Below, piece by piece: positions 23,388-35,100 of a stretch of 64,000 nucleotides of DNA. The notes below the pieces were generated by a model, which did no database searches, was not told the DNA's origin, and saw nothing but the letters and a program-made list of their open reading frames with translations. Each line of letters begins with the position of its first letter. Position 1 is the stretch's first letter. The stretch is from Wyeomyia smithii (lineage: Eukaryota > Arthropoda > Insecta > Diptera > Culicidae), in contig NC_073696.1 of the NCBI RefSeq assembly GCF_029784165.1, positions 235,601,271 through 235,665,270 of the forward strand. Reading direction: 5' to 3'. The position numbers and the translations under genes were made by a program.

Positions 23388-24349
23388 CTGCCCATAATTC
23401 AAAAATTGGCTAATATGCCATAGGCATCAAATCGAGAAAAACGCATTTGAAAGTTTTTTGTCGGTACAACATATTTTGACTGTTCATGACAACTTTTTTA
23501 TTGAGTATATTACCCTTTATATATGCTGGAACCTTGCCGTTGAGTTGAAACAGAGAAATCTGTAGAAAAATTCCATCCGCCACGTATTTTTAACACAGCA
23601 GCCGTTTTTTCAATTATAAATGAAAGGTCAGTTGACAAAACGGTGTGCAATTTGGCTAATATCCATACGATGTGAATTATATCGTACTCGTTGGTGATGA
23701 AAATTGTTTTAAATTTAATAAAACAACACGTAAGCACAAGTGAGGGTGAAAAGGACGTCGAGACAATTGTTACGTGCAGCAATATAAATATTATTATTCA
23801 TGGTAATCTTCCAATCCACTTTCCTATTTTTTCTCATCAAATCCAAAATGAAATCTGAATCTTCTCTTTATTAATATTACTCCTAATCTAAGAGCTAAAT
23901 ATCATTTTTTTGAATGTGAAGATTTATGACAGAAGGAAACAGTCACACGTTTTGACCATTGGGTTTCGCAATACAACAAATAAATTCTTGTAGCATCAAA
24001 TATTCTTCGTGAAAAAGTCAAATTTGATGCAAGGGCCTTACGATCGCTCACCTGTCGCCAGTAACCACCAAGCTACAACACACTTTCGAAAGTTAGAAGA
24101 AACACAGTTCAGTAATAATACACTGGTTCGTGAACATACCACAGGTTCATATTGGATATTGGATATTAGCCAAATTCTCAATTATTTGGGATATTATCCA
24201 AAATTGTTTCACGTTTGCTGCCTTCCCAAATGCATTTTTCGACAATCGGTTTCCATAGGGACCTTGTTTAGGGTGTGTACCATCACGAGAAACTGTTTTC
24301 TCGTTTTTGGTAAAAATGGCATATTAGCCAATTTTTGAATTATGGGCAG
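23388..24349. mobile_element. 962-bp TIR element with TAGG target duplication
   Basis: Perfect 34-bp terminal inverted repeats begin CTGCCCATAATTCAAAAATT. TAGG flanks both ends (23384-23387 and 24350-24353). Further internal inverted similarity (GGCTAATAT near 23652 and ATATTAGCC near 24165) suggests it arose from a longer palindrome. No transposase was recognised, so it is a non-autonomous element making a 4-bp duplication. Confidence 0.85.
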
Positions 24350-24596
24350 TAGGGGGAACTCGAAACTTAAACATATCACGAGTATAATTGTTCTCAATTG
24401 AAGCAGCTATTCTATCAGTCTTCTAGCTAAATAAATCACAGATCAATACTTGATGTTTTGCAAACTCTTCGCGTTCGTAATTGATTTAAACTTTTTACCT
24501 ACAATAGGCAAAATGTTTGACGCATTAAGCACCTGAGGCCAAAAAGGCAAAAAACAACAAATTTCAAGTAAGGCCAGAAATCTCAAAATATTAAAG

Positions 24597-24902
24597 CACA
24601 GACTAACAGACATAACAAGTCGAACAAATTTTCAATAAAATCATAGTTTGAATGATTCCAGTACTTTACGTTAGTAACACTAGCACCATCTGCTGTCGTG
24701 TTTGCGCTGCGTCATGTATTTCGACATCAGCGCCAGCGTTACTGCATGTCTCAAATGGGGAACTACACAATATGTATGAGATTGCATGACAGTGCCCCAG
24801 ACGACGTTTTCGCGCGATGACTGTTATTCGATTGAAAATTTGAAATGAACGTTTTTTTGTGGCGATGGAGCTAGGTTCCAGTGTTACGTCTGTTAGTCTG
24901 TG
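24597..24902. mobile_element. 306-bp MITE with 7-bp target duplication
   Basis: The termini CACAGACTAACAGAC and the exact complement are flanked by ATTAAAG on both sides. The interior is relatively GC-rich (TCGCGCGATG, CAGCGCCAGCG) compared with its surroundings. A short open frame on the minus strand has no recognisable content. Confidence 0.75.
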
Positions 24903-25096
24903 ATTAAAGTATAAAAGTGTAAGAGTTCGAAAAACGGATATGATTTCAAATTTGGAAATCATCTAAAATTAGGCTCCAGAAATACCTCTGCTATCATTTG
25001 GCTTGGTAGGTAAATGGCTGGTTGCTAACTGGGAAGGGGGACTGTACGCGGCTGTATCCCCATGTTTTTTGTAAGATTTGGACTACTGCGACCATT

Positions 25097-25694
25097 TCAC
25101 ACTGGGAAAAAATGAACCCAAAATTCCCAATAATTAGAAGCCGCTGGGCTGGTAACCTCAAATATAGCATTTCTTATGTAAAATTGGTCAATAAATCGAT
25201 TGGTGATATTTTCATCCTGTGCAGGACACGAGAAAGGATCCATATTTCCAAAAATACTCAAAAATAGGGTGACCATTTCCAAAATAAAACAATCGCCAAT
25301 AGATTTGTTGACCATTATAAAATTTTACATAAAAAATGCTATATTTTAGGGCGTTAGCCCAGCGGTGATTATTTAGTGGAAATGTTGGTTCCGGTTTTTC
25401 CACTAAATAATCGCCGCTAGACTGGCAACCTGAAATATAGCATTTTCTATGTAAAATTGGTCAACAAATCAATTGGTGATGGTTTCGTTTTGGGCAGGTC
25501 ACGGGAAATGGTCTATTTCGCCCCTTTTCACCCTCTTTTTGCGTATTTTTGGAACCTTTCCCGTGCCCTGCACAGAATGACAATATCACCAATCGATTTA
25601 GTGACCAATTTCACATAAGAAATGCTATACTTTAGGTTTCCAGCCCAGAGGCTTTAAATTAGTGGGAATTTGGGTTCATTTTTTCCCAGCGTGC
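25097..25694. mobile_element. Double palindromic foldback element
   Basis: The outer arms begin with CACACTGGGAAAAAATGAAC and end with the near complement (CACGCTGGG read inverted). A shared block (ATAGCATTTCTTATGTAAAA, TTGGTCAATAAATCGATTGG) occurs four times in alternating orientation at about 25165, 25310, 25440 and 25600, so a second palindrome occupies the centre. The flanks CATTT and CATTG could be a diverged 5-bp duplication. No coding capacity. Confidence 0.75.
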
Positions 25695-25729
25695 ATTGTT
25701 TTGATCTTTTGTGGTATTATTCCCATGTT

Positions 25730-27480
25730 AGGGGCGGCGTTTAACAGCGTCTGACTCAGAGCGGGCGGCTGAACTGCGAAACGCGGTGCCTCCCCAGCTA
25801 TATCTAAGACGGCAGCCCCGTCGCGAGACTAGGTATCGCAGCCCTAGTAAGGCAGTATACCGAAGGTAAAATACTACGAACAATCCAAATATAAATACGG
25901 AACGGAATAGTCGGCATGGGCCTAGGCGAACAAAAAAGGACTTGAACCAGCACTTGCAGGTATCCTGGCTAAAGAGTTGCAGAAGGTGAATGTGGTGGTT
26001 GCTGCCATACAAGAGGTGCGATGAAGCGTGTCATTAGATGGAGGCCGATCAGTGACCGTAAATGCGTGTTGAGAATTAAGGGCAAATTTTTCAACTACAG
26101 CCTGATAAATGTGTACACACCGACCTATAAGATCCTGGAAAAGACGTATAATGAGTGCCGCACACGAAATCAAGATCGTCATCGAGGATACAAATGCACA
26201 GGTCGGGCAGGAGAACTTCTTTCGCCCCGTGATTGGTAGAGAAAGCCTTCACTTTACTACGAACGCCAACGGCCTGAGGCTTGTCAGTTTCGCTGCAGCC
26301 AGAGGTATGGCTATCTGTAGCACTTATTTTGCACGCCGGGATATACGTAGGCACACCTGGAGGCACCCAAATGGAGAGGCCTGCTTTCAGATCGACCATG
26401 TTTGGATTGATGGTCGACACTTTTCAGACGTTACAGACGTGAGATCGTTTAGAGGACCAAACCTTGACTGGGATCTTTATCTCGTGGTATCCAAGATTCG
26501 CGCTCGGTTCTTCAACGTGGTAAAATCCAGGACGACAAGGAGGATACAGTTGAACATCCAGCGGCTATCAACTGGAGAAGTGACTACAGAGTACCTGCGG
26601 GAGGTTGATGAGCGGATCGAGGATCAAGTTGGAGGTAGCCTGAATGAACAGTGGAGGCATATCCACAGTACAATCAGCACCACAGCGGGAGAAGTGTTGG
26701 GTACATCTGCGACAGCCGCGTCCAATGAGTGGTTTGACGCTGAGTGCCTTCTATAGGAAGAATAATGGAGTCAGGAACCGAAACGTGTCAACCCGTGTCA
26801 TATGCAACGATAGGGAGGGGAACCTGCTTACTGATGGTGAAGAAAACAGCGTAGTCGAAAGGAGCACGATGGTGATTGCGGATGATGGCAAAGCAGTGGA
26901 CTTACCATCCATGGATGAGGTTAAGAAAGCTGTGAAAGAGGTGAAAAACTGCAAGGCAGGTGGTAAGGACGGCTTTCCAGCCGAACTTTTTGAAGTCGGG
27001 AGCAAACAGCTGTATCGTGCTTTACATCGATTCATGCTGAGAGTGTGGTCCAAGGGTGTGGCCATGAAGCATGGACGTTGAAAGAGGCCGATCGACGAGC
27101 TCTTGGTGGTTTTGAACGTGGGATTTTGCGTTCAATCCTTGGCGGTCAACTAGAAAATGGTGTTTGGTGAAGACGCATGAACCATGAAGTGTACCAGGTG
27201 TACAAATCGGCGGATAAAACACAGCAGGTTGCAGTAGGCTGGGCATGTAGCTAGAATGCCGGAAAAACGACCAGCGAAGACTATATTTAACAGAAATCCC
27301 GATTGAGGCCGTCGACTTCGAGGTAGGCCCCGCACTCGTTGGATGTGTGCTGTCGACGAGGATGCCCGCGAAATAGGTGTTAGATGAGATTGGAGGATAG
27401 CAGCCCAAGACCGAGTGACATGGCGACGTATTCTGGATTCGGCATTGGATCGATAATCGGTCTGTCGCCGTAAAGGTAAA
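25730..27480 (+). pseudogene. RTE-clade LINE, RT core deleted
   Basis: The endonuclease part reads VIRWRPISDRKCVLRIKGKF, LINVYTPTY, then after frame shifts EIKIVIEDTNAQVGQENFF, FRPVIGRESLH, ICSTYFARRDIRRHTWRHPN, FQIDHVWIDGRHFSDVTDVR and NLDWDLYLVVSKIRAR. Next come a linker and the start of RT (EVKKAVKEVKNCKAGGKDGF, PAELFEVG, LHRFMLRVW). Around 27045-27075 it jumps directly to the RTE C-terminus (CEAWTLKEADRRALGGFERG, RMPEKRPAKTIF-like, WRRILDSALDR), so motifs A to E are missing. A GC-rich leader with GGCGGCTGAACTGCGAAACG lies near 25770. The overall style is that of mosquito RTE elements. Confidence 0.8.
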
Positions 27481-30400
27481 GTAAGTATTATTGTGCTTTT
27501 TGGGTTGTTCCGTAACAAACAAAAGCTGCCAGGTTAAATTTCTAAACTTAACTTGGCCCTTTTGAGGCTTCTTGTGTAAATCATGGATAAAGCACGGGGG
27601 TTTGGCTATCAATAAAGATGTGTACTAGAACGAATGTTTGAAGAAAACCAAAAAGTCGAAAAAAAATATCGAAAATTAACTTTCTTACATACGATATTTA
27701 GCAATGCGTCTAACTATACTTTGTTTGGATTTATAAAATCCTACCATAGTTTTATCTGAAAAAGTTTCGTTCATAAATTTACTGAAAAAAGCTTCTGCCG
27801 GTAAACATTCTTCGTATGTCAGCGAAGACAAATTTAGTGCTTTCAAAGGACAAAAATAGCGTAGTTATGAAATGAAACTGAGGTAATTAAAAGCACTAAT
27901 ATTTTATATATTTGGAAAATGCGCGAGGAAAACTTGAATGAAAAATAACGTTAGATCAAAAAATGATCTATAAGTCGGAATCGGGCAAAAAAAAATCCAA
28001 TCAAGTTTGAAGAAGCGCGACGAACTTCCCTTGAGGTCAAACAAAGCAAAAATTTAAATTAAGCCCTAATTAGGCTGCAAATAACTTTATGGCCCCTTTG
28101 TGTGAGAAGAGCAAAATAAAGAAGATAATCCCAGATTAGACATGAATCGCCATAAGAAGGCCGGAAGCGCGTGTAATTGTTTTTATAGACAAGAAACAAT
28201 TCCCTGTATTTTTTATCGCTGGCTCATTGTTCCCTTCAACCGACGCTGACAAGCGGAATTTCAAATAAATTTACGACTGACACTAAACAAACAATTGTTA
28301 AACATAGATTAAATATTTATTATCAGTCGGTTGGTTTTCCGCTGGGAGATTACCCGTGAATGGAATGTTTTACGGCACTCAGTTATTTGATAATTACGTA
28401 CGCTTTACAGGAATTCTATTTTGTGGTTAATATTCTAGCAGTTGAAAAAAAAAATCATGCCAGAAACATTTGTTACCAGTTGTACCGGAGGAATTTCAAT
28501 ACCAGAGTACAAATGACGTGTAAAATCTGACCCCATAGAATCGATCACCGCAGGGACAATGGATATCATGCTAAATTTCGTAATTCGATTGCAAAACCCA
28601 CGCTGCAATTATTCATTGTGGCACCGCCGGTTTGAGCCTACAACAATTGACTTAATCCGGTTGGGTGCTCGCTTGAAGCGTATGTGCGTTGCATTAATCA
28701 GCTACACTTCCCGTGAACCGAGTCGACAATAGACGACAATAGCGACGAAAAACGATTAATTAGATTTATTTGAAAACAATTGAAATTCAACTTTTTTTCT
28801 AGTGTAAATCCCCTACTATCTGTGTGCACTGTGAAAATAGTGCTTAAACAGGGGCTCAGTTATTGAAGTTGATTTAGTTTGAGGTAGTTTTTATTCCGCA
28901 TTAAACGTTTAAAAGAACAAAAGAGGTAAAAGAGAGGTTTAAAAGAACAAAGGATATGCATTTCGTCGAAATCTATTTTTAGGGTGACTTGAAGCAGATT
29001 GATTCCAATCGGTTCTTTTCGATTGCAATTTCAATGCACGTTACGTTTCTCTGAAGGATGCTACTCGTGCACTTATGCTTTAGCACAAAAAGGGATTCCG
29101 TCGCATGACAGCCAGAAGCAGCGATAGAATAGTGGTTTTGGTATCGTACCCAAGCGTGTTAGTGCGTCGTAATCCAATTTGAGCCGCGTAAAAATGCAAT
29201 TTGAAGATTTTCTAGTCCAGGCTGCAATGCAGTGCCACCGGCTCTAGTCGTTCGTTTCACATTGTGTATTGGAATTATGTATGTAAAAATATGCTTTAAC
29301 TAACTCCTTCGTAAGTTGGAGTGGACGTATGGTGTGAAGAAGTGGATCACTGGTCGCTACAACTCTACTTTGAGTGTTGTCTCTTGCAAAGGGGGTTACG
29401 CAATAGGTTTTGTTATCAGTAGAAAGTTAAAGTTATTCAAAATTTCATACACAAAATCGATTTTCGAGCCAAACAAAGCACAATTTCTCTATCAAAACCG
29501 TACTCAACGCCTCTGGCAGAATTTCCATCACTCGTTTTGCGCACTGTGGAGGCTGCGGGACCAGAACCCATTGCCTCTAATCGGAACAAAGTACTGTCAG
29601 AAATTTTTGACCGCAACCGGCAATGGTGTGCCGCTATTATCCAGTCGAAATGTGCACATTTCCAGTCGTTCGAATTCAATAGCATTGCGTCGACTGGCGG
29701 CTGGGCTCCCCAAACTTCGATTTCTAGCTTCTCGCTGAGTATAAAACCAACACTAAATTGACACCTGCACCCTGTACCGAGCACCATCCCAGTTAGTGAA
29801 ATCCGTCCGCGATTGGACTGAACGGCATGAGCCCCGATTCGGGGAACGGCTAGCATTCTACCAGCCTTGGCAGTACCTCTCAGCGGAAATCACCACAATG
29901 TGGCTCACGTTACACTAAAATAAATTACCGCTTCCGAATTACGTGTGAATGGGTGCTAATAGATTTACGAGTTTTAAAAACGCTCGCCATCGGGTGGCAG
30001 AAATTCCTTTGCAATCGGTTCCTAGCGCAAGTGGCGGCCACGAAAACAGCCCGGATGAATGCGATTGTTTTTTTTATTCTGCGTCAGCTTCCTCCCCCGG
30101 TTATACAAGCGTAGGACGAAGTGGATTGGAATTTAATTTGTTAGGAGTATTAATTGGCGGTTTCCACGGGGGAATTTCTTTCCGATGGAGCGAATTCGCT
30201 GGTAATATAATTTGATTGAATTGCATTTTGTGGAGTTTATTATTTTTGAGTTACAAATATGAATTATACTGCAAGCTGTTAGTCGTTCTTGTTTTAATAA
30301 TGTGAAGAATAAATGAACAGATTTTTAAGAATTATTATAATCTAAATTTAAAGTGTGCTGCACGTTTTCAAAATCTAAGTGGTGTGTCAGAATGTAACAT

Positions 30401-30810
30401 TCACACAGATTTGATTACTTTACTATTTTAAAGATAATCACTAAAAACTAGCCCGTGCACATCCTTGAAAACTGATGCCATGACTATGTCAGCGTATGGA
30501 GCTGTTTTCACTTGAATGTAATTGACTTATCTCATGAATATTATTTTGAGGGTTCAATTAGTGATTGTTGTTGATATTATATTAGTGAAACGAACAAAAC
30601 ATCTCTAGTTCAATCGAATAAATATTGTAATTTAAGTTACTATATACTGAGACTGCTATTATAATACTATCATGAAAGATACTTATTAATCTGGTAAGGT
30701 TTCTCCAATCCTCTGATGAGTATAATTGTCCGATCTAGCAAGAATCTTAACTGCTTCTTCTAGATCGATGCATCATTAGCAAACCGATGGTAACACACTC
30801 GTTTCAGCTT
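27481..30810. other. 3.3 kb downstream of P450 gene A without recognised genes
   Basis: Mostly AT-rich unique sequence. Between 29316 and 29856 a more GC-balanced segment has overlapping open frames on both strands (140 and 139 codons), neither with a recognisable motif. The 3' UTR of gene A should lie just below 30811; no clear polyadenylation site was fixed. Confidence 0.4.
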
Positions 30811-32134
30811 TTATTTTCTCCTCACTAACCGCATCCGATGTGGTCCGGTCAGCTTCAGTGTTATCTCATACTTGAATCTTAAATCCGACTGCTTCAGATC
30901 GGTGCGCAACTCAAACTGTTGTAGAATTCTCAGCAACATTATTCGCATCGAATTCGCTGCATATCGACTACCGATGCAATTTCGAAGCCCTCCGCTGAAC
31001 GGCAGATAAGCGTACGGATGGCGCTTCTCGCACTCCTCCGGACGGAATCGTTCTGGGTCGAAGCGTTCCGGATCAGAACCCCAGAAGTCTTCGCGCCGGT
31101 GCAGGGAATAGAAATTCATACCTAAAATTTGTCCTTTCGGGATACGAATACCATCGAGTATGATTTCTTCAGAGGTTTCCCGTGCGGCAAGCGGAACAGC
31201 TGGGCACAGTCGAAGCACTTCTTTGATGACCATTTCTGTGTACTCAAGCTGCCTCAGCGTGTCGCAGTTGATTTCCACCGATGGTGAGTGGAATACATCG
31301 TTCATTTCGGCTAGGACTTTCGACTGTACCTCCGGGTTCATTGCGAGGAATAGACAGGTGTAAGCTACGGTCAGAGCTGATGTGTCGTGTGCCTTAGGAG
31401 ATGATGGTATTAGTAAAAGGGTTTATTAGCAACCTGTTGATACTTACAGCGCTCATCATAGTGTACAGTTGATCGGCTATTTCTAGATCTGTGAATTTGA
31501 GGTTATCTTGCTTCCGTATCTGTAATACCTCATCCAAGAAGTTGAGTGACTTTGGTTTGAATTCATCTTCCTCGGTTACAAGACCTGATTCCGCTTCAAG
31601 CTCCTTGCGTCTTTCGCTGATAATCTGTATTGCATTAAAAGAATCGTTCAATTCAGGATCTTTAATCGTGCAATTGGAACACATACCTTGTCTGTAAATT
31701 TGTTGCAAAAATCTCTTGAAATTTGTTCTATTTTGTAAGCGTTGCTCATTCGATAGAACACTCCCAAGTATTGATTCGCATTTAGAATCCTCTCTCCAAC
31801 ACAATTTTGAATGCTGAAAGAGAATGTTAAAATATCATGGATTTTCATCAGCAAATTGACCTTCTTAATACTCACATCTCTAAGTTTCGTATATACTCTC
31901 TCTGGCCGGGCAGTTCGTGTGCGTTCCGTCCCATCGTCGTGCTGAACACCATCTCTAGTGTACACTCACCGATGAATTTCATGATGTCCACATCTGTCTG
32001 TCCATCCGCTAGAGGATCTAATGTTGCCACCATTTTACTGGCACGAAAATCCATGATAGGCAGAAAGTTGGTCAGCATTCGAGTGTTGAAGGTGGGATTC
32101 AGAAGCTTCCGCACGCGACGCCATTTTTCCCCAG
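30811..32134 (-). CDS. Gene A exons 2-5 (P450 catalytic body)
   Basis: Exon 2 opens after an AG at 32135-32136 with the split Ser codon of SGEKWRRVRKLLNPTF and ends at a GTGAGT donor (31870-31875). Exon 3 (127 nt) encodes IQNCVGERILNANQYLG and ends at GTATGT. Exon 4 (177 nt, IISERRKELEAESG ... YTMMSA) ends at GTAAGT. Exon 5 begins AHDTSALTVAY and runs to TAA at 30811-30813. All are open with no lesion. This block alone could be misread as a 5'-truncated gene, because its only first exon lies 17 kb upstream. Confidence 0.92.
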
Positions 32135-35100
32135 CTGATGAAAAAGTAGTGTTTTACCGAAGATTTAGTAAAAAAGTGCGTTTACTTCCGTGTATATCTG
32201 TATAAGGTTTCAGCCGGATCGAAAATGGTTGATTAAAATGGTTGCACGTTTTGTTATGGAATTGCACAACTGTTTTCGACCGCGTTGGCCTGATTTTTTC
32301 GGTTGAACCAACTTTCATCATGCGCCACCTCAAATTATGCCTAATGAAAGTAAAAACAAACACCCAGGGCTACATTTGTTACCTACAGACATGCTCCAGG
32401 TACCCAAGGGAAAATGACCAATTTTGAACTTGATTCAACCATCATTTAGAATTGCTCGGGACTAAACAGCACACGAAAATTCTCGTTCAAAACAATAAAA
32501 GTCAAATTATTTTATAGACATGCCCTGGTTACTCCCATAAAAAATTTACCTCAGTTTAACCAAAATTTACTTTTTTTTTCTAATCTATCTCAGTTTACCC
32601 GTATCTCGTCGGGTCGGCAGCAAGGCACAGCTTACCGGTTCAGATATTTATGGTGTTTGAAAACACATTGAGTCATTCCATGCTACTTCGCACATCGATT
32701 CTGATCGACCATTTCAGATCTCGCTGAAATTCTCAGAGTTGTTCCTTTTTGATAAGAAAATCATTTTGTGGTATCCGCTGTTCATGTTAACTCGCGACTA
32801 CTGCTTCAAAGGTGCCTATTCAAAATGGTGACTGATGGATAAAAATTCCTTCATTCCGGATTCTGAAAAACAGCGGGAAGTGACCAAATACCACCCAATA
32901 TGGGTATTTTCGGAAACGTAACTATACACAGAGGCTAAAATCGATCACATACACCATTTTAAATTCAAAGATGGCGACTTCCGGTGTCTGACAAATCTGA
33001 TGACAGAAATTGATTTCACAGGCCATTTTGAAGTCCAAAATGACGACTTTCAGTTTCTGGTAAACAGCCTAAAGTGAGCAAATACCACCCAATATGAGTA
33101 TCTCCGGAACCAGAATGATGCAGTGAGCTAACAATTGACCTCCGGCGCCATTTTAAATTGTAAGATGTCAACCTCTGGGAAACAGTCGAATAATACTCAA
33201 TATGGATATTTCCGTAATCGAGATGATACATAGAAACCAAACATTGACCCTGGACACCATTTTGAATTTAAAGATGACCACTTTCAGTTTCTGGAAAACA
33301 ACTAAAATAACTGAATACCACCCAATATGGGTATTTCCAATGTCAGATTAATGCCAGAAAATTAGCAGAAAATGACCGAATACAGGCGAACTTCGATATA
33401 AGAAACCCTCGTTATAACGTACTTTCGATATAGCGTCACTTAATATAAGGTACATTTTACCTCGATATACATATACATATTTTTACTATGTTACAAATAA
33501 CTGCAAAATTGGTATGGAAACTTTTATAAACAATATATTGGTTATCTTGTAAGGGTCTCTGGTTATTATTGATCATTTTGATAGTGTCCGTAATATACGT
33601 CACACTTGGCGGAAGTTTGAAAACCCGTCCAAAAATATAATGTTGCTGAAAAAAACATGATTTAGCGTGGTTTAACATGGATGGGAACGGAGGAGCTGAT
33701 AAAAAATAACTTAAGGTTTGATCCCTGGAGAATCTGTTAGAAATTTTAAAATACAAAATTTTATTAAAACTCTAATTGCTACAAACGTTTGAAAAATGTT
33801 CCATAATCAGTTATAACCGAACTTAGCTAAGCAGAAGCAAAAAATTTTGGTTTGAAGAAGTGCATTTTTTATCAAAAACGTGGAAATATGCTCAAGGTAT
33901 GTTCGGAAAAATAATATATTTCTCAAATATAAATAAAATGTTCAGGCCCCTGAAATCACACCCGAAAAAGTTGGTTGGTATTTTTATATTTTCAAACATT
34001 TTAAGAATGTGTGTATGAAACTACCTGTATGTGGTCGATTTTGAAGAAATAGAACCAAAGCGTCTTCAGCAAAAGTTTTCTACATAAGATAAAGATTACC
34101 TACTATTTTGCTAAAGACTTCACTTTGATTTGACAAGTAATAAAAAAATTAAATTTTCATCTCACTTTTTGGCAGATTAATCAAAAATCTATCTGCATCA
34201 AAAGTTTCCCTAAAAATATACAAAAACTTTGTCGAATACACTATAGCATTTAAATGGCATTTTAACACTCGAAAGGTTGACGATAATGTTTTTAACGTTT
34301 TAAACCAGTGTGCAAAGTGCATTTTTGGGCCACCCTTATGTGTAAAAAAATAAGTTCAAACGGTCATTTTGAAATGCAACGAAGAAAATGCAGATTCCGA
34401 AAAAAATAAATAACAACGAGAAGAAAAAACCTAAATTAATCCACCTAGCGGTCAGACTCAGCCTTTCTCATTCAAACTTATTATTTGTAAAAATAGATTT
34501 ACATGAATGCTTATATCCAGGTTCATTAAGCAGACAGTATGTGAAGTAAAGAGAGCGAAAAATAAGCGAACTGGAAATATGATACAGATTAGGAAAAATA
34601 CACCGCATTCCGACGGGACTTGAACCCGCAATATCACTGTCTCCGGCATGGTGTTTTGACCAATTAAACTACGGGGGACGGTGGTACTGTTCCACAATAA
34701 AACATGAAATTTGACGTAATGTTAGTGCTTAAGAAATAGCTAAATAAAAGAAATGACTCTTAATTTCGAACAAATCAATCACGAGCGATACCGGGAACGT
34801 TCAAATAGTACGATATCACATTTAAATCATGTTGAGACCATATATATTGATCAAAGCCGGAATAGTTTCAAATAGTCTTTGAATTTCTTTTCGTTCCAAA
34901 ACTTTTGAACCACATATCAAATTGTTATGAAGTTTGTTATTTGTAAGTTTGAGAGATGACTCGTTTGAATGACACTAGTTATGTTCAAATAAGTCGTGAA
35001 ATCTTTGAGTTAATAGACTTTCGTTGTTTTAACAATTTAATACATAACGGTTGCTTAAGTTCAATTATAATCAAATGAAAAGGGAACCTATAGGGCAGCC

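Noticed and set aside
29316..29856. Overlapping 140- and 139-codon frames on opposite strands
   Set aside because: No motif, no splice context and no repeat or family similarity that I can see. The length is compatible with chance in a GC-balanced patch.
30805..30816. AATAAA overlapping the gene A stop codon (and a similar one at the gene B stop) as a real polyadenylation signal
   Set aside because: Cleavage there would leave almost no 3' UTR. The hexamer arises from AAA/TAA codon context.
31160..32205. Plus-strand frames antisense to gene A exons 2-5
   Set aside because: They mirror coding sequence on the other strand and span splice sites; no independent support.
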